A DNA stretch of 64,000 nucleotides from Pseudomonas baetica (GTDB lineage: Bacteria; Pseudomonadota; Gammaproteobacteria; Pseudomonadales; Pseudomonadaceae), in assembly GCF_002813455.1 (NCBI RefSeq), contig NZ_PHHE01000001.1, forward strand, positions 1,302,001 to 1,366,000, in the 5' to 3' direction. Below the pieces are notes generated by a model. That model was not told where the DNA came from and made no database searches. It worked only from the letters and a program-made list of their open reading frames with translations. The position numbers were made by a program, and so were the translations under genes. This document shows, in pieces, positions 30,985 through 45,619 of this stretch. The first letter of the stretch is position 1. Every line of letters begins with the position of its first letter.

Positions 30985-32146
30985 CAGCGAACCCCAGGCT
31001 GCCTTGCTTGACCAGTTCGCACAGCAGGCCGCGACCGTCTTCGTCGTTCAGCCACTCGCCGAGGTTGTCGGTGTGCAGGGCGTCTGCGGCGCAGATCAGC
31101 TTCAGCAGCTCGCGCAGTTTGCCCGGCAGATAACGGCTCTGGCCGCTGGCGAACAGCAGCAGGTCGTCATCGACTTCCGACCAGGCCAGGCGCGCGCTCG
31201 GGTTGCGGATCAGCACGGCGCCATCTTGCAGGGCGCTGAGGAAGTCTTCTTCTTCGACTTCTTCCGGGCCGACGACCAGTTCCGGGTAGCGCGGCTCGGT
31301 CATGTACTGGCCGAACCAGGTCAGCAGCAGGCGCTCGTCGCTCATGTGTTCGGCGAGCAGGCTCTTCAGGCGATCCAGTGCATCGTGCTGAATCTGATGT
31401 GGGTCAGCGGCTGGCTGAGCGTCTGCGTCGGTGTAGCGCTCTTCGTCAGTCAGGAACTGGCTGAGGAAGTCGGTGAAGTGGGTCAGCACTTCAGAGGCGC
31501 TTGGTGCGCGGAAGCCGACCGAGTAGGTCATGCAGTTATCCACGGCTACGCCGCAGTGGGCCAGGCGCGGTGGCAGGTAGAGCATGTCGCCCGGTTCCAG
31601 AACCCACTCTTCGGTTTCGTGGAATTCGGCGAGGATGCGCAGGTCGGCGTGTTGCAGCAGCGGGCTCTCGGAATCGCACATCTGGCCGATTTTCCAGTTG
31701 CGCTTGCCATGACCTTGCAGCAGGAACACGTCGTAGTTGTCGAAGTGCGGACCCACGCTGCCACCCGGGGCGGCGAAGCTGATCATCACGTCGTCGACGC
31801 GCCAGGTCGGCAGGAAGCGGAAGTTTTCCAGCAGTTCGCTGACTTCCGGTACGAATTGGTCAACCGCTTGAACCAGCAAGGTCCACTCTTTTTCCGGCAG
31901 CTTGCTGAATTCGTCTTCAGCGAACGGGCCGCGACGCAGTTCCCAAGGGCGCTCGCCGTGCTCGATCACCAGGCGCGATTCGACTTCTTCTTCCAGGGCC
32001 AGGCCGGCCAGTTCGTCGGCGTCGATCGGGCTTTCGAAGTCAGGAATTGCCTGACGGATCAGCAGTGGCTTTTTCTGCCAGTAGTCACGCAGGAATTCGC
32101 GTGCTGTGAGGCCGCCCAGAAGTTGAAGAGGAATATCGGAATTCAT
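30977..32146 (-). CDS. roxA: Ribosomal protein uL16 3-hydroxylase (JmjC/cupin oxygenase)
   Basis: 2-oxoglutarate/Fe(II) oxygenase of the RoxA/YcfD type, which hydroxylates an arginine of ribosomal protein uL16 (known in E. coli). 389 aa from ATG 32146. Iron ligands are seen in GPHFDNYDVFLLQGHGKRNW (His-x-Asp) and LPPRLAHCGVAV (distal His). The N-terminal part LLGGLTAREFLRDYWQKKPLLI is characteristic, and a winged-helix-like C-terminal region follows. It lies just downstream of purB but behind a terminator. Confidence 0.9.
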   Translation of the reverse strand: MNSDIPLQLLGGLTAREFLRDYWQKKPLLIRQAIPDFESPIDADELAGLALEEEVESRLVIEHGERPWELRRGPFAEDEFSKLPEKEWTLLVQAVDQFVPEVSELLENFRFLPTWRVDDVMISFAAPGGSVGPHFDNYDVFLLQGHGKRNWKIGQMCDSESPLLQHADLRILAEFHETEEWVLEPGDMLYLPPRLAHCGVAVDNCMTYSVGFRAPSASEVLTHFTDFLSQFLTDEERYTDADAQPAADPHQIQHDALDRLKSLLAEHMSDERLLLTWFGQYMTEPRYPELVVGPEEVEEEDFLSALQDGAVLIRNPSARLAWSEVDDDLLLFASGQSRYLPGKLRELLKLICAADALHTDNLGEWLNDEDGRGLLCELVKQGSLGFADE

Positions 32147-32185
32147 ATGTAACCTATTGAAAAAAAGCACTTTTCAGACGGGAAT

Positions 32186-32210
32186 AAAAACGCCCGGCGC
32201 TGCCGGGCGT
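32186..32210 (-). terminator. Terminator after purB
   Basis: Minus strand ACGCCCGGCAGCGCCGGGCG then TTTTT. It separates purB from roxA. Confidence 0.88.
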
Positions 32211-32232
32211 CTCAAACGATTAAAACGGTCGA

Positions 32233-33690
<1,458 letters not shown>

Positions 33691-33730
33691 TTACGCGTTA
33701 CAGACTACAAAGCTTTTATTGCGCGGCGAT

Positions 33731-34354
33731 TTACTCGCTGCGCATCAACGGATACAGCTCTTTGAGCAGCTTGCGTCGGCTGACCACCAACTGCCAGCGA
33801 TGCCCGCCGAGTTGGCGCCAGAGGCGCGCAGAACGGATGCCAGCCAGGAGCAGGGCGCGGATTTTCGACGCATTGCTCGGCTGCTGCAGGTTGCGCATGT
33901 CGCCATGCACCTGAATCCGCTGGCGCAGGGTGCTCAGGGTGTCTTGGTACAGCGCGCCGCAGGCAGCGACCACGTTTTCGTGGGCCGGGCCGAAGTGTTC
34001 GACCTGCGACTGAATCTGCGGCAGGCGCTTGCCGATGGTGTCGAGCATGTCGTTGCGCTTGGCCAATTGGCGCTCAAGACCGAGCATCGACAGGGCATAA
34101 CGCAGCGGCTCGCGCTGCAAGGTGCTCGGATCACGCTCAAGCGCGCCGATCAAGGCGCGATAGCCTTCGCGCAGGTTGATATCGTCGCCGCCGTACACGT
34201 CCAGTGTGTCTTTCGGATCGCGCACCAGCAGGCTGCCGAGCATGCAACTCAGGCCGGCTTCATTGGTTTGCCCGGTCTTGGCGATCCGGTCGACCAGCAC
34301 GGCAGCGAGAAACACGCCGCCCAGCGCCGTCAGTTGCTCCTGAGTCGGGCTCAT
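33731..34354 (-). CDS. hflD: HflD family protein
   Basis: 207-aa, mostly helical, membrane-associated protein of the HflD/YcfC family; in E. coli it modulates lambda CII stability. N-terminus [24 protein letters not shown] and C-terminus [20 protein letters not shown] fit the family. Its ATG overlaps the mnmA stop by 4 bp. Confidence 0.9.
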   Translation of the reverse strand: MSPTQEQLTALGGVFLAAVLVDRIAKTGQTNEAGLSCMLGSLLVRDPKDTLDVYGGDDINLREGYRALIGALERDPSTLQREPLRYALSMLGLERQLAKRNDMLDTIGKRLPQIQSQVEHFGPAHENVVAACGALYQDTLSTLRQRIQVHGDMRNLQQPSNASKIRALLLAGIRSARLWRQLGGHRWQLVVSRRKLLKELYPLMRSE

Positions 34355-35475
34355 GCCTGGCCGCTCCACGGCTCGGCGACTTCGATCACGCCGCCACCGA
34401 GGCAGATTTCACCGTCGTAGAACACCACCGACTGGCCTGGCGTCACCGCGCGTTGCGGTTCGTCGAACACGGCGCGGTAGCCGGTGGCGGTTTTTTCCAG
34501 GGTGCAGGCCTGATCGCTCTGGCGATAACGCACCTTGGCGGTCAGGCGCAGCGGCTGGCTCAAATTGATCGGGTTGACCCAATAGATTTCCGAAGCGAGC
34601 AGGGCGCTGGAAAACAACCATGGGTGGTTATTGCCCTGGCCGACGATCAGCTCGTTGTTGTCCAGATCCTTGCGCAGCACGTACCACGGCTCGTCGCCAG
34701 CATCTTTCAAGCCGCCGATGCCAAGGCCCTGACGCTGACCGATGGTGTGGTACATCAAGCCATGGTGACGGCCAATGACTTCGCCTTCGGTGGTCTTTAT
34801 CTCGCCCGGTTGCGCCGGCAGGTATTGCTTGAGGAAATCGCTGAAGCGACGCTCGCCGATGAAGCAGATCCCGGTGGAATCCTTCTTCTTGGCAGTCGCC
34901 AGCTCGTATTTCTCGGCAATTGCCCGAACTTCCGGCTTCTCCAGTTCGCCGACCGGGAACAGGGTCTTGGCAATCTGTTCACCGCCGACGGCGTGCAGGA
35001 AGTAGCTCTGATCCTTGTTCGGATCGAGGCCTTTGAGCAGTTCGGTGCGGCCATCGATGTCGCGGCGGCGCACGTAGTGGCCGGTGGCGATCAGGTCGGC
35101 GCCGAGCATCATGGCGTAGTCGAGGAACGCCTTGAACTTGATCTCGCGGTTGCACAGGATGTCCGGATTCGGCGTGCGACCGGCCTTGTATTCGGCGAGG
35201 AAGTGCTCGAACACGTTGTCCCAGTATTCAGCGGCGAAGTTGGCGGTGTGCAGCTTGATACCGATCTTGTCGCACACGGCCTGAGCATCCGCCAGGTCGT
35301 CCATGGCGGTGCAGTATTCCGTTCCGTCGTCTTCTTCCCAGTTCTTCATGAACAGGCCTTCCACTTCATAGCCCTGCTCGATCAGCAGGAGAGCGGAAAC
35401 GGAAGAGTCCACGCCGCCGGACATGCCGACAATGACGCGCTTCTTGGATGTGTCAGAAGGGGCTGGATCACGCAT
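34351..35475 (-). CDS. mnmA: tRNA-specific 2-thiouridylase MnmA
   Basis: Transfers sulfur to U34 of Lys/Glu/Gln tRNAs. 374 aa. PP-loop [15 protein letters not shown] at the N-terminus, catalytic cysteines in [12 protein letters not shown] and [13 protein letters not shown]. Its sulfur comes through TusABCDE; tusDCBE is encoded at 58-59.5 kb in this same window. Confidence 0.96.
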   Translation of the reverse strand: MRDPAPSDTSKKRVIVGMSGGVDSSVSALLLIEQGYEVEGLFMKNWEEDDGTEYCTAMDDLADAQAVCDKIGIKLHTANFAAEYWDNVFEHFLAEYKAGRTPNPDILCNREIKFKAFLDYAMMLGADLIATGHYVRRRDIDGRTELLKGLDPNKDQSYFLHAVGGEQIAKTLFPVGELEKPEVRAIAEKYELATAKKKDSTGICFIGERRFSDFLKQYLPAQPGEIKTTEGEVIGRHHGLMYHTIGQRQGLGIGGLKDAGDEPWYVLRKDLDNNELIVGQGNNHPWLFSSALLASEIYWVNPINLSQPLRLTAKVRYRQSDQACTLEKTATGYRAVFDEPQRAVTPGQSVVFYDGEICLGGGVIEVAEPWSGQA

Positions 35476-35534
35476 AGGGATTCAATGAGTGTCTTGAAAA
35501 AGGACGCGATTCTATCAGGCTCACGGCCTCAAGG

Positions 35535-35981
35535 CTAAAGAGAAGGGCGGATCAGTTCGAGGCCGAAGTGATGCCCGGCCAGATAATCATCGATGCAACG
35601 GATGATCAGCTCGCTGCGCCAGTTGTCGCGTTGGGCGATTAATTCGTCACGGGTCAGCCACTTGGCGCCGACGATGCCGTCGTCGAGTTGATAATCCGGG
35701 TGGTGTTTTATGGCTTTGGCGGCGAAGCAGACACGCTGATAAGTCACGCCATTGCTGGGGGCTGTGTAGAGGTAGATGCCGATCACGCTGGTCGGCTCGA
35801 CGTCCCAGCCGGTTTCTTCAAGGGTTTCGCGGATGGCGGCTTCGATCAGGGTTTCGTCCGGATCAAGATGACCGGCGGGCTGGTTGAGCACGTTACGCCC
35901 GGCCTTATGCTCTTCGACCATCAGGAAGCGGCCGTTGTCTTCGACGATGGTGGCGACGGTGATGTGGGGGAGCCAGTCCAT
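35535..35981 (-). CDS. NUDIX hydrolase (NudJ-like)
   Basis: 148-aa pyrophosphohydrolase. The Nudix box is complete: GHLDPDETLIEAAIRETLEE followed by TGWD. N-terminus PHITVATIVEDNGRFLMVEE and the HHFGLELIRPSL-type end fit the NudJ/phosphatase NudJ group found upstream of mnmA in gammaproteobacteria. Probably co-transcribed with mnmA, 59 bp downstream. Confidence 0.88.
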   Translation of the reverse strand: MDWLPHITVATIVEDNGRFLMVEEHKAGRNVLNQPAGHLDPDETLIEAAIRETLEETGWDVEPTSVIGIYLYTAPSNGVTYQRVCFAAKAIKHHPDYQLDDGIVGAKWLTRDELIAQRDNWRSELIIRCIDDYLAGHHFGLELIRPSL

Positions 35982-36017
35982 AAACCTTCCTCAATTTATT
36001 GGTTGAAACCCAATCCC

Positions 36018-36122
36018 TTGTGGGAGCGGGCTTGCTCCGGGCGGCGTTCCGACGAAAGCGGTTTGTCATTCAAAGTCTTTATTGGCTGAACCGACGCATT
36101 CGCGAGCAAGCCCGCTCCCACA
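36018..36122. repeat. REP pair, mixed variants
   Basis: Left unit TGTGGGAGCGGGCTTGCTCC followed by GGGCGGCGTTCCGACGAAAG; right unit ATTCGCGAGCAAGCCCGCTC. Head-to-head, but the two units belong to different subtypes. Confidence 0.82.
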
Positions 36123-36161
36123 TTGGTTTGTATTTCAAAGATAAATGGGTGCAAACGCCAC

Positions 36162-36196
36162 AAAAACAAACCCCGGCACTCGGCCGGGGTTTGTTT
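36162..36196 (-). terminator. Terminator of the monomeric isocitrate dehydrogenase gene
   Basis: AACAAACCCCGGC...GCCGGGGTTTGTT: a long stem with a T-run on the minus strand. Confidence 0.88.
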
Positions 36197-36210
36197 ACAG
36201 CGCTACAACC

Positions 36211-38916
<2,706 letters not shown>

Positions 38917-40173
38917 ATGGGTTACAAGAAGATTCAGGTTCCAGCCGTCGGCGACAAAATCACCGTCAATGCAGACCATTCTCTCAATGTTCCTGATAAC
39001 CCGATCATCCCCTTCATCGAAGGTGACGGCATTGGTGTCGACATCAGTCCGGTGATGATCAAGGTTGTCGATGCTGCAGTTCAAAAGGCATACGGCGGTA
39101 AACGCAAGATTTCCTGGATGGAAGTCTACGCCGGGGAAAAAGCCACTCAGGTTTATGACCAGGACACCTGGCTGCCTCAGGAAACCCTGGATGCAGTGAA
39201 GGATTACGTGGTTTCCATCAAAGGCCCGCTGACGACCCCGGTCGGTGGCGGCATCCGCTCGCTGAACGTGGCCCTGCGTCAGCAACTCGACCTGTACGTC
39301 TGTCTGCGTCCGGTGCGTTGGTTCGAAGGTGTGCCAAGCCCGGTGAAAAAGCCTGGCGATGTCGACATGACCATCTTTCGCGAGAACTCCGAGGACATCT
39401 ACGCCGGTATCGAATGGAAGGCCGGTTCGCCGGAAGCTACCAAGGTCATCAAATTCCTTAAAGAAGAAATGGGCGTCACCAAGATCCGTTTCGACGAAAA
39501 CTGCGGCATCGGCGTCAAGCCGGTTTCGCTGGAAGGCACCAAGCGCCTGGCACGCAAGGCTCTGCAATATGTGGTCGATAACGACCGCGATTCGCTGACC
39601 ATCGTGCACAAAGGCAACATCATGAAGTTCACCGAAGGTGCCTTCAAAGAGTGGGCCTACGAAGTGGCCGCCGAAGAGTTCGGCGCGACCCTGCTCGACG
39701 GCGGCCCGTGGATGCAGTTCAAGAATCCGAAAACCGGCAAGAACGTTGTGGTCAAAGATGCCATCGCCGACGCCATGCTCCAGCAGATCCTGCTGCGCCC
39801 GGCCGAATACGATGTGATCGCGACCCTCAACCTCAACGGCGACTACCTCTCCGACGCCCTGGCGGCCGAAGTGGGCGGTATCGGTATTGCGCCGGGCGCC
39901 AACCTGTCCGACACCGTGGCAATGTTTGAAGCGACTCACGGTACTGCGCCGAAGTACGCCGGCAAGGATCAGGTCAACCCGGGTTCGCTGATTCTCTCGG
40001 CCGAGATGATGCTGCGCCACATGGGCTGGACCGAAGCGGCGGATCTGATCATCAAGGGCACCAACGGCGCCATCAGTGCCAAAACCGTGACCTATGACTT
40101 CGAACGATTGATGGACGGCGCCAAGCTGGTTTCGTCGTCGGGCTTCGGGGACGCGCTGATTTCGCACATGTAA
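38917..40173 (+). CDS. icd: NADP-dependent isocitrate dehydrogenase, dimeric type
   Basis: TCA-cycle enzyme, 418 aa from ATG 38917 ([18 protein letters not shown]), preceded by TGGAG. Substrate loop [20 protein letters not shown] contains the serine that AceK phosphorylates in E. coli Icd, so kinase control is possible. The Mg/isocitrate site and cofactor region [19 protein letters not shown] are intact. Monocistronic with its own terminator. Confidence 0.96.
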   Translation: MGYKKIQVPAVGDKITVNADHSLNVPDNPIIPFIEGDGIGVDISPVMIKVVDAAVQKAYGGKRKISWMEVYAGEKATQVYDQDTWLPQETLDAVKDYVVSIKGPLTTPVGGGIRSLNVALRQQLDLYVCLRPVRWFEGVPSPVKKPGDVDMTIFRENSEDIYAGIEWKAGSPEATKVIKFLKEEMGVTKIRFDENCGIGVKPVSLEGTKRLARKALQYVVDNDRDSLTIVHKGNIMKFTEGAFKEWAYEVAAEEFGATLLDGGPWMQFKNPKTGKNVVVKDAIADAMLQQILLRPAEYDVIATLNLNGDYLSDALAAEVGGIGIAPGANLSDTVAMFEATHGTAPKYAGKDQVNPGSLILSAEMMLRHMGWTEAADLIIKGTNGAISAKTVTYDFERLMDGAKLVSSSGFGDALISHM

Positions 40174-40186
40174 AATGCAGGCACAC

Positions 40187-40227
40187 AAAAACCGCCTGAC
40201 TCGATGAATTGAGTCAGGCGGTTTTTT
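40187..40227 (+). terminator. Terminator of icd
   Basis: ACCGCCTGACTC pairs with GAGTCAGGCGGT (12 bp) and is followed by six T; the A-run before it lets it also serve cspD on the other strand. Confidence 0.92.
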
Positions 40228-40249
40228 ATGGCTGAATTTATGGTGTCAG

Positions 40250-40504
40250 TCAGGCCGTGACAGTTTGCGGGGCGACAGCAGGTGTAAACGTTTCTGCAGT
40301 CGCAGCGGCGCTGATGTCGATGGCATGCAGGCCTTTTGGACCCTGGATAATTTCGAATTTGACGGCTTGTCCGGCCTTCAGGGTTTTATAACCATCCATT
40401 TTGATGGCCGAGTAATGGGCAAACAGATCCTCATTCTTGCCGTCCTCGACAATAAAACCGTACCCTTTGGCATTGTTGAACCATTTCACCTTGCCGACAG
40501 CCAT
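40250..40504 (-). CDS. cspD: Cold-shock domain protein CspD
   Basis: 84-aa OB-fold nucleic-acid binding protein. [20 protein letters not shown] contains RNP1; DLFAHYSAI is the RNP2 region. The Ala/Thr-rich tail ([19 protein letters not shown]) exceeds that of CspA. In E. coli CspD is a stationary-phase inhibitor of replication, and cspD is divergent from clpS-clpA as here. Confidence 0.92.
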   Translation of the reverse strand: MAVGKVKWFNNAKGYGFIVEDGKNEDLFAHYSAIKMDGYKTLKAGQAVKFEIIQGPKGLHAIDISAAATAETFTPAVAPQTVTA

Positions 40505-40728
40505 GCTCAAATCCCTCTGCAACAGACTCCATCGCTGGAGTATCATCCAAGTCATCCGCAATCTAATCCGTTAAAAGGATTGACTCCGCGGATCTTTTTT
40601 ACCCACTGTGGGCTCTATTGGTTGTAACACCGTTTTCCCGATAGTCAAGGTGACCGGGCAGTCGGAGTTGAAAACGTGGACAACCGCCCCCACCACTGTA
40701 TTTGCACAACTGACGAACCTTTCTTTCC

Positions 40729-41112
40729 ATGCATGCAATCAGCCAGATTCGACTAACATTCAATCAGGATCGCCCGCTTCTCCAAAAGGATCTTCCAGAG
40801 GAGCACGACGACGATTCGGCAGGCGTTGCTGTTCAGGAAGCAAAGCCTGCGTTACAGGCGCCGCCGATGTACAAGGTGGTTTTGTTCAACGATGACTACA
40901 CACCGATGGATTTCGTCGTCGAAGTGCTCGAGGTGTTTTTTAACCTGAATCGCGAGCTGGCGACCAAGGTCATGCTGGCCGTCCACACAGAAGGACGGGC
41001 AGTATGTGGAGTGTTTACCCGCGACATCGCCGAGACAAAGGCCATGCAGGTCAACCAGTACGCCAGGGAAAGCCAGCATCCGCTACTCTGTGAAATCGAG
41101 AAGGACGGTTAA
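40729..41112 (+). CDS. clpS: ClpS, adaptor of the ClpAP protease
   Basis: Recognises N-degron residues and delivers substrates to ClpA. 127 aa; a flexible acidic N-terminus, then [18 protein letters not shown] with the binding-pocket NDDYTPM, and [19 protein letters not shown]. No strong ribosome site is seen before the ATG. clpA starts 30 bp downstream, so the two form an operon. Confidence 0.95.
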   Translation: MHAISQIRLTFNQDRPLLQKDLPEEHDDDSAGVAVQEAKPALQAPPMYKVVLFNDDYTPMDFVVEVLEVFFNLNRELATKVMLAVHTEGRAVCGVFTRDIAETKAMQVNQYARESQHPLLCEIEKDG

Positions 41113-41142
41113 TCGCCGACCACTTGGGTATGAGGTGAAGCT

Positions 41143-43413
41143 ATGTTAAACCGCGAGCTCGAAGTCACCCTCAATCTAGCCTTCAAGGAGGCTCGTTCGA
41201 AACGTCATGAATTCATGACCGTCGAACACCTTTTGCTGGCCCTATTGGACAATGAGGCTGCCGCCACCGTTTTGCGTGCCTGCGGCGCAAACCTCGACAA
41301 ACTCAAGCACGACCTGCAGGAGTTCATCGACTCCACCACGCCATTGATCCCCGTTCATGACGAAGATCGCGAAACCCAGCCAACCCTGGGCTTCCAGCGT
41401 GTACTGCAACGTGCTGTTTTCCACGTACAGAGCTCGGGCAAACGCGAAGTAACCGGCGCCAACGTGCTGGTTGCCATCTTCAGTGAGCAAGAGAGTCAGG
41501 CAGTGTTCCTGCTGAAACAGCAGAGCGTTGCGCGCATCGATGTCGTCAATTACATCGCACACGGCATTTCCAAAGTGCCGGGGCATGGCGATCACTCTGA
41601 AGGTGAACAAGATATGCAGGACGACGAGGGCGGTGAGTCTTCTTCTTCAGGCAATCCTCTGGATGCTTATGCCAGCAACCTCAACGAACTCGCGCGTCAG
41701 GGTCGAATAGATCCGCTGGTCGGCCGTGAGTCGGAAGTCGAGCGTGTCGCGCAGATTCTTGCGCGTCGGCGCAAAAACAATCCGCTGCTGGTCGGTGAAG
41801 CAGGCGTGGGTAAAACCGCGATTGCCGAAGGCCTGGCCAAGCGCATTGTCGACAACCAGGTTCCGGATCTGTTGGCCAACAGCGTTGTTTACTCCCTCGA
41901 CCTCGGTGCTCTGCTCGCGGGCACCAAGTATCGCGGTGATTTCGAGAAGCGCTTCAAGGCGCTGCTCAATGAACTGAAAAAACGTCCGCAGGCGATCCTG
42001 TTCATTGACGAGATCCACACCATCATTGGTGCCGGCGCTGCGTCGGGTGGCGTGATGGATGCCTCGAACCTGCTCAAACCGCTGCTGTCGTCTGGCGACA
42101 TTCGCTGCATCGGCTCGACCACGTTCCAGGAATTCCGCGGTATCTTCGAGAAGGACCGTGCCTTGGCGCGGCGCTTCCAGAAAGTCGACGTCGTCGAGCC
42201 GTCGGTGGAAGACACCATCGGCATCTTGCGCGGGCTCAAGGGGCGTTTCGAGGCGCACCACAGCATCGAGTACAGCGATGAGTCGTTGCGCGCTGCCGCT
42301 GAGCTGGCGTCGCGTTACATCAATGACCGGCATATGCCCGACAAGGCCATTGATGTCATTGACGAGGCGGGCGCCTATCAGCGTCTGCAGCCAGTCGAGA
42401 AACGCGTCAAGCGTATCGAAGTGGCGCAGGTCGAAGACATCGTGGCGAAGATCGCGCGGATTCCACCTAAGCACGTCACCAGTTCCGACAAGGAGCTGCT
42501 GCGTAACCTGGAGCGTGATCTGAAGCTGACGGTGTTTGGTCAGGACGCGGCGATTGATTCGCTGTCGACTGCGATCAAGCTGTCCCGTGCCGGTCTCAAG
42601 TCGCCTGACAAGCCGGTCGGTTCGTTCCTGTTCGCAGGGCCTACCGGTGTCGGTAAAACCGAGGCTGCGCGGCAATTGGCCAAGGCGTTGGGGATCGAGC
42701 TGGTGCGCTTCGACATGTCCGAGTACATGGAGCGTCACACCGTATCGCGTCTGATCGGTGCGCCGCCAGGCTATGTCGGCTTCGATCAGGGTGGTCTGTT
42801 GACCGAAGCGATCACCAAGCAGCCGCACTGCGTACTGTTGCTCGATGAAATCGAGAAGGCGCATCCGGAAGTCTTCAACCTGCTGCTGCAGGTGATGGAC
42901 CACGGCACGCTCACCGACAACAACGGGCGCAAGGCGGACTTCCGCAACGTGATCGTGATCATGACCACCAACGCAGGCGCCGAAACGGCCGCTCGTGCTT
43001 CGATCGGTTTCACCCATCAGGACCACTCGTCTGATGCGATGGAAGTGATCAAGAAGAGCTTCACGCCGGAATTCCGCAACCGTCTGGATACCATTATCCA
43101 GTTTGGTCGCCTCAGTCATGAGGTCATCAAAAGTGTGGTGGACAAGTTCCTCACCGAACTTCAGGCGCAGCTGGAAGACAAGCGTGTTCTGCTTGAGGTT
43201 ACTGATGCGGCGCGTAGTTGGCTGGCGGCCGGTGGTTATGACTCGGCAATGGGCGCTCGCCCAATGGCGCGTCTGATCCAGGACAAGATCAAGCGTCCGC
43301 TGGCGGAGGAGATTCTGTTTGGCGAACTGGCCGAGCATGGCGGTGTGGTGCACATCGACATCAAGGATGGTGAGTTGACGTTTGACTTCGAGACTACCGC
43401 TGAGATGGCCTGA
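41143..43413 (+). CDS. clpA: ClpA, ATPase subunit of ClpAP
   Basis: AAA+ unfoldase of 756 aa. N-domain 1-140, first AAA module with Walker [11 protein letters not shown] and Walker [10 protein letters not shown], second with [10 protein letters not shown] and [12 protein letters not shown]. The ClpP-binding loop and C-terminal domain are present, so the gene is intact. The N-degron transferase genes ate and aat lie 3-4 kb downstream on the other strand. Strong terminator follows. Confidence 0.97.
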   Translation: MLNRELEVTLNLAFKEARSKRHEFMTVEHLLLALLDNEAAATVLRACGANLDKLKHDLQEFIDSTTPLIPVHDEDRETQPTLGFQRVLQRAVFHVQSSGKREVTGANVLVAIFSEQESQAVFLLKQQSVARIDVVNYIAHGISKVPGHGDHSEGEQDMQDDEGGESSSSGNPLDAYASNLNELARQGRIDPLVGRESEVERVAQILARRRKNNPLLVGEAGVGKTAIAEGLAKRIVDNQVPDLLANSVVYSLDLGALLAGTKYRGDFEKRFKALLNELKKRPQAILFIDEIHTIIGAGAASGGVMDASNLLKPLLSSGDIRCIGSTTFQEFRGIFEKDRALARRFQKVDVVEPSVEDTIGILRGLKGRFEAHHSIEYSDESLRAAAELASRYINDRHMPDKAIDVIDEAGAYQRLQPVEKRVKRIEVAQVEDIVAKIARIPPKHVTSSDKELLRNLERDLKLTVFGQDAAIDSLSTAIKLSRAGLKSPDKPVGSFLFAGPTGVGKTEAARQLAKALGIELVRFDMSEYMERHTVSRLIGAPPGYVGFDQGGLLTEAITKQPHCVLLLDEIEKAHPEVFNLLLQVMDHGTLTDNNGRKADFRNVIVIMTTNAGAETAARASIGFTHQDHSSDAMEVIKKSFTPEFRNRLDTIIQFGRLSHEVIKSVVDKFLTELQAQLEDKRVLLEVTDAARSWLAAGGYDSAMGARPMARLIQDKIKRPLAEEILFGELAEHGGVVHIDIKDGELTFDFETTAEMA

Positions 43414-43430
43414 CGGCCTGTTGTAAGTGA

Positions 43431-43453
43431 AAGGCGCCTTCGGGCGCCTTTTT
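43431..43453 (+). terminator. Terminator of clpSA
   Basis: AGGCGCC-TTCG-GGCGCCT then TTTTT. Confidence 0.92.
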
Positions 43454-43528
43454 GTTGTCTGGGGTTTTTGGGGGTTGGGTGTATATCCGTTGCTGCGGTA
43501 ACGGCTTCTTAGGGTTCCGCCCTGACGG

Positions 43529-44950
43529 CCATCCCTTTCAAGGTCTTTTAGTTTTGGCAGCCTTGATTACTCTGTCCGTTGAAACATGCGCATGCACCGC
43601 CGTGCCTTGGACCCATGTCTTGGGCTTAGGCACTTTGGGGCCACGGGGGCTTTTCGCAACTTGTTTGGGTTGGATGTTGCTGGCCAGCTCTAGTAAGCGC
43701 TGGGCCAGTTTTTCCAGAGGAATGACGGGAAGATATTCCGAAGGCAGCGCAATCTGCATTCCCTCATAACCACTCCTGACCTGAACCGCCAAGTGATAGA
43801 TCGAGGCTTCCCAGCCGTCAGGCTGGGTATCCCGGTGAGCTTGCTCGACGCTTCGTTTGAGGACGGCCAGGACGTTGTAGGCCAACACCGCAGTGGCGAA
43901 CCCGAGTAAGGCAGCCTTTGGGCTGCCAAGAGTTTCGATTTCACTTTCCAGGATCGCTTCCAGTCGCTGGAACATGCCTTCAATGCTCCAGCGACGGCGA
44001 TAGAGTTGCGCGATCTGCTGTGCGCTGACGCTTTGGGGTAGATTGCTCCAGAACATCAAGCTGCTGTCACCCGAGTCTGTTGGCGAATGAAGCGTCAGTT
44101 CGACACGCCGACATTGGTAACCGCCTCTGACCTGGATGATCTGCTCACGCACAGTGCCTGTTTCCACAGGCACGGGTTCTTGCCACTCACCCTCTTGAAT
44201 CAGGCGTGGATGTTTGGCTTGCTGACGAATGACAAAGGATGTCTGGACCTGCTCACAAGCCTCCATGACCGGGAGCGTGCAATAGAGTCGATCAGCCAGC
44301 CACACTTGGCCTGGCTCGGCATTGGCCAGTAGAGGCAGCACGCAAACACGCTCGCTTGCGTAGGCATCCTCACACGCCTGAAGGTCGATGACCTGATCGA
44401 GATCGGGGTCGTAAACAACCACCGAAAAGCCAGGACGAGCGGCGCCTCGCTCATGGCGTAGAGCGCCCAGACGTTTCTCAGTGGAAGCCAAATGATTGCC
44501 GTCCACCACTCGAAGCTGCCAGCCCGGCAACGTTTTGGTGCAGCCCAGCTCCTTGATGGTCGGAGTCAGACGTTGCGCACAACCTGTGACCAGAGCGCGT
44601 AACAGCGCAGGTTCAGTACGACTGATCTTGTCGTAGAGGGCAGCCAAACTGACAGGAAGATCTTCCAGTTGCCGCGCGGCGGCGTGCAGGGATGGCTTCA
44701 AGCCCAATGAAACAAGGGACATCAGCTTGATGATGGTCGAGAACAGTAGCTCACGAGAATACTGCCGTTGCCGATGCTCTTCGAAGACCTGATCAATCCA
44801 CTCAGGCGCAATGGCCTGCTCCAGCGCCAATTTGGCCATGACACTGGCAGGTGCTTTTTTCTCGAAACGCGCTAGAACATCGGCCCACATCGTTCGGGTC
44901 CTCCTGGCTGAAGTATCAGGGGATTTTACCTAAGACCTTGAAAGGGATGG
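43529..44950 (-). mobile_element. Complete IS4-family insertion sequence, 1422 bp
   Basis: Terminal inverted repeats CCATCCCTTTCAAGGTCTT (43529-43547) and AAGACCTTGAAAGGGATGG (44932-44950) are perfect over 19 bp. The 9-bp direct repeat CCCTGACGG flanks both ends (43520-43528 and 44951-44959), the target duplication. A single transposase fills the interior and its stop codon lies inside the left inverted repeat. Perfect ends and duplication indicate a recent, probably functional, insertion. Confidence 0.95.
43538..44890 (-). CDS. IS4-family transposase
   Basis: 450-aa DDE transposase. Catalytic residues fit VVDGNHLAST (first Asp), VWLADRLYC (second Asp) and YRRRWSIEGMFQRLEA (Glu, within the Y-(2)-R-(3)-E-(6) signature of the IS4 family). 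N-terminal EHRQRQYSRELLFSTIIKLM is also typical of this group. Full-length, with ATG 44890 about 60 bp inside the right end of the element. Confidence 0.93.
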   Translation of the reverse strand: MWADVLARFEKKAPASVMAKLALEQAIAPEWIDQVFEEHRQRQYSRELLFSTIIKLMSLVSLGLKPSLHAAARQLEDLPVSLAALYDKISRTEPALLRALVTGCAQRLTPTIKELGCTKTLPGWQLRVVDGNHLASTEKRLGALRHERGAARPGFSVVVYDPDLDQVIDLQACEDAYASERVCVLPLLANAEPGQVWLADRLYCTLPVMEACEQVQTSFVIRQQAKHPRLIQEGEWQEPVPVETGTVREQIIQVRGGYQCRRVELTLHSPTDSGDSSLMFWSNLPQSVSAQQIAQLYRRRWSIEGMFQRLEAILESEIETLGSPKAALLGFATAVLAYNVLAVLKRSVEQAHRDTQPDGWEASIYHLAVQVRSGYEGMQIALPSEYLPVIPLEKLAQRLLELASNIQPKQVAKSPRGPKVPKPKTWVQGTAVHAHVSTDRVIKAAKTKRP

Positions 44951-45262
44951 CCCTGACGGCGGGTCACTTTTGGCAAACGCCCCAAAAGTAACCAAAAGGT
45001 CTGTGCCCTGACGTACGGCCCTCGCTGTGGCTCGGGTTCCTTCGCTGCGGGATTGATCCGGGCGCATCGCCTCCGGTTTGCTTCGCTGCACCTCCTCTCG
45101 ATGTGTTTGGCTGCGCCAAACGGTCGCTGCGCTCCCATCCCCGGATCAATCCCTCCACTCAGCCTTCCGACGGGCTCTAAGATCAAGAGCGGTACTCGAG
45201 CTTGCGCTCATTGTGTTGAGTGGGGCGGCATGCGCCGCGTGCGGGGGTGTACTTATTTTCCT

Positions 45263-45542
45263 TTTGGAGCTGGCTTGCCAGCGATGGCGGCCTGACAGCC
45301 GACCAAGTTCTGACGGATGTACTCACTCCCACTGTGGGAGCTGGCTTGCCAGCGAAGGCGGCCTGACAGCCGACCAAGTTCTGACGGATGTACTCACTCC
45401 CACTGTGGGAGCTGGCTTGCCAGCGAAGGCGGCCTGACAGTCGACCAGGCTCTGGCGGTTGTACTCAACCCCACTGTGGGAGCGAGCCTGCTCGCGAAGG
45501 CGGCCTGACAGCCGACCAATCTCAGGCAGATGTAATCAACTT
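45263..45542. repeat. 71-bp tandem array containing REP-like palindromes
   Basis: Four units start at 45263, 45334, 45405 and 45476. Units 1-3 carry the palindromic core GGAGCTGGCTTGCCAGCGA, unit 4 the standard REP core GGAGCGAGCCTGCTCGCGA. Each is followed by AGGCGGCCTGACAG (unit 1 has a T for the first A) and a spacer ending in CTCACTCCCACT or close variants. Units 1 and 2 are nearly identical; 3 and 4 diverge in the spacer. Confidence 0.92.
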
Positions 45543-45619
45543 ACCTTTAGGCGCTGCCGAAGGCTCGGGCCGCGATCGGACGATCTTTTGATCTTGCTTC
45601 GCGTCGCGAAGGCTTTTGA

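Larger units (their letters stand above)
43471..45190. repeat. Long intergenic repeat, left copy, split by the IS element
   Basis: 43471-43528 and 44960-45190 together form a ~290-bp repeat whose inverted copy lies at 45620-45918. Shared tracts include TGTATATCCGTTGCTGCGG, TTCCGCCCTGACGG, CTGACGTACGGC and the string TTTGCTTCGCTGCACCTCCT. The IS at 43529-44950 interrupts it. Open frames inside it are short and not convincing. Confidence 0.8.

Noticed and set aside
44926..45186. Open frames inside the long repeats (left 44926-45186 minus, right 45747-45998 plus)
   Set aside because: They read similarly (KVTRRQG...) only because the DNA is a repeated element; no domain or start signals.
45263..45542. 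CRISPR array
   Set aside because: The tandem units are 71 bp with conserved spacers and REP-like cores; no unique spacers of constant length and no cas genes.
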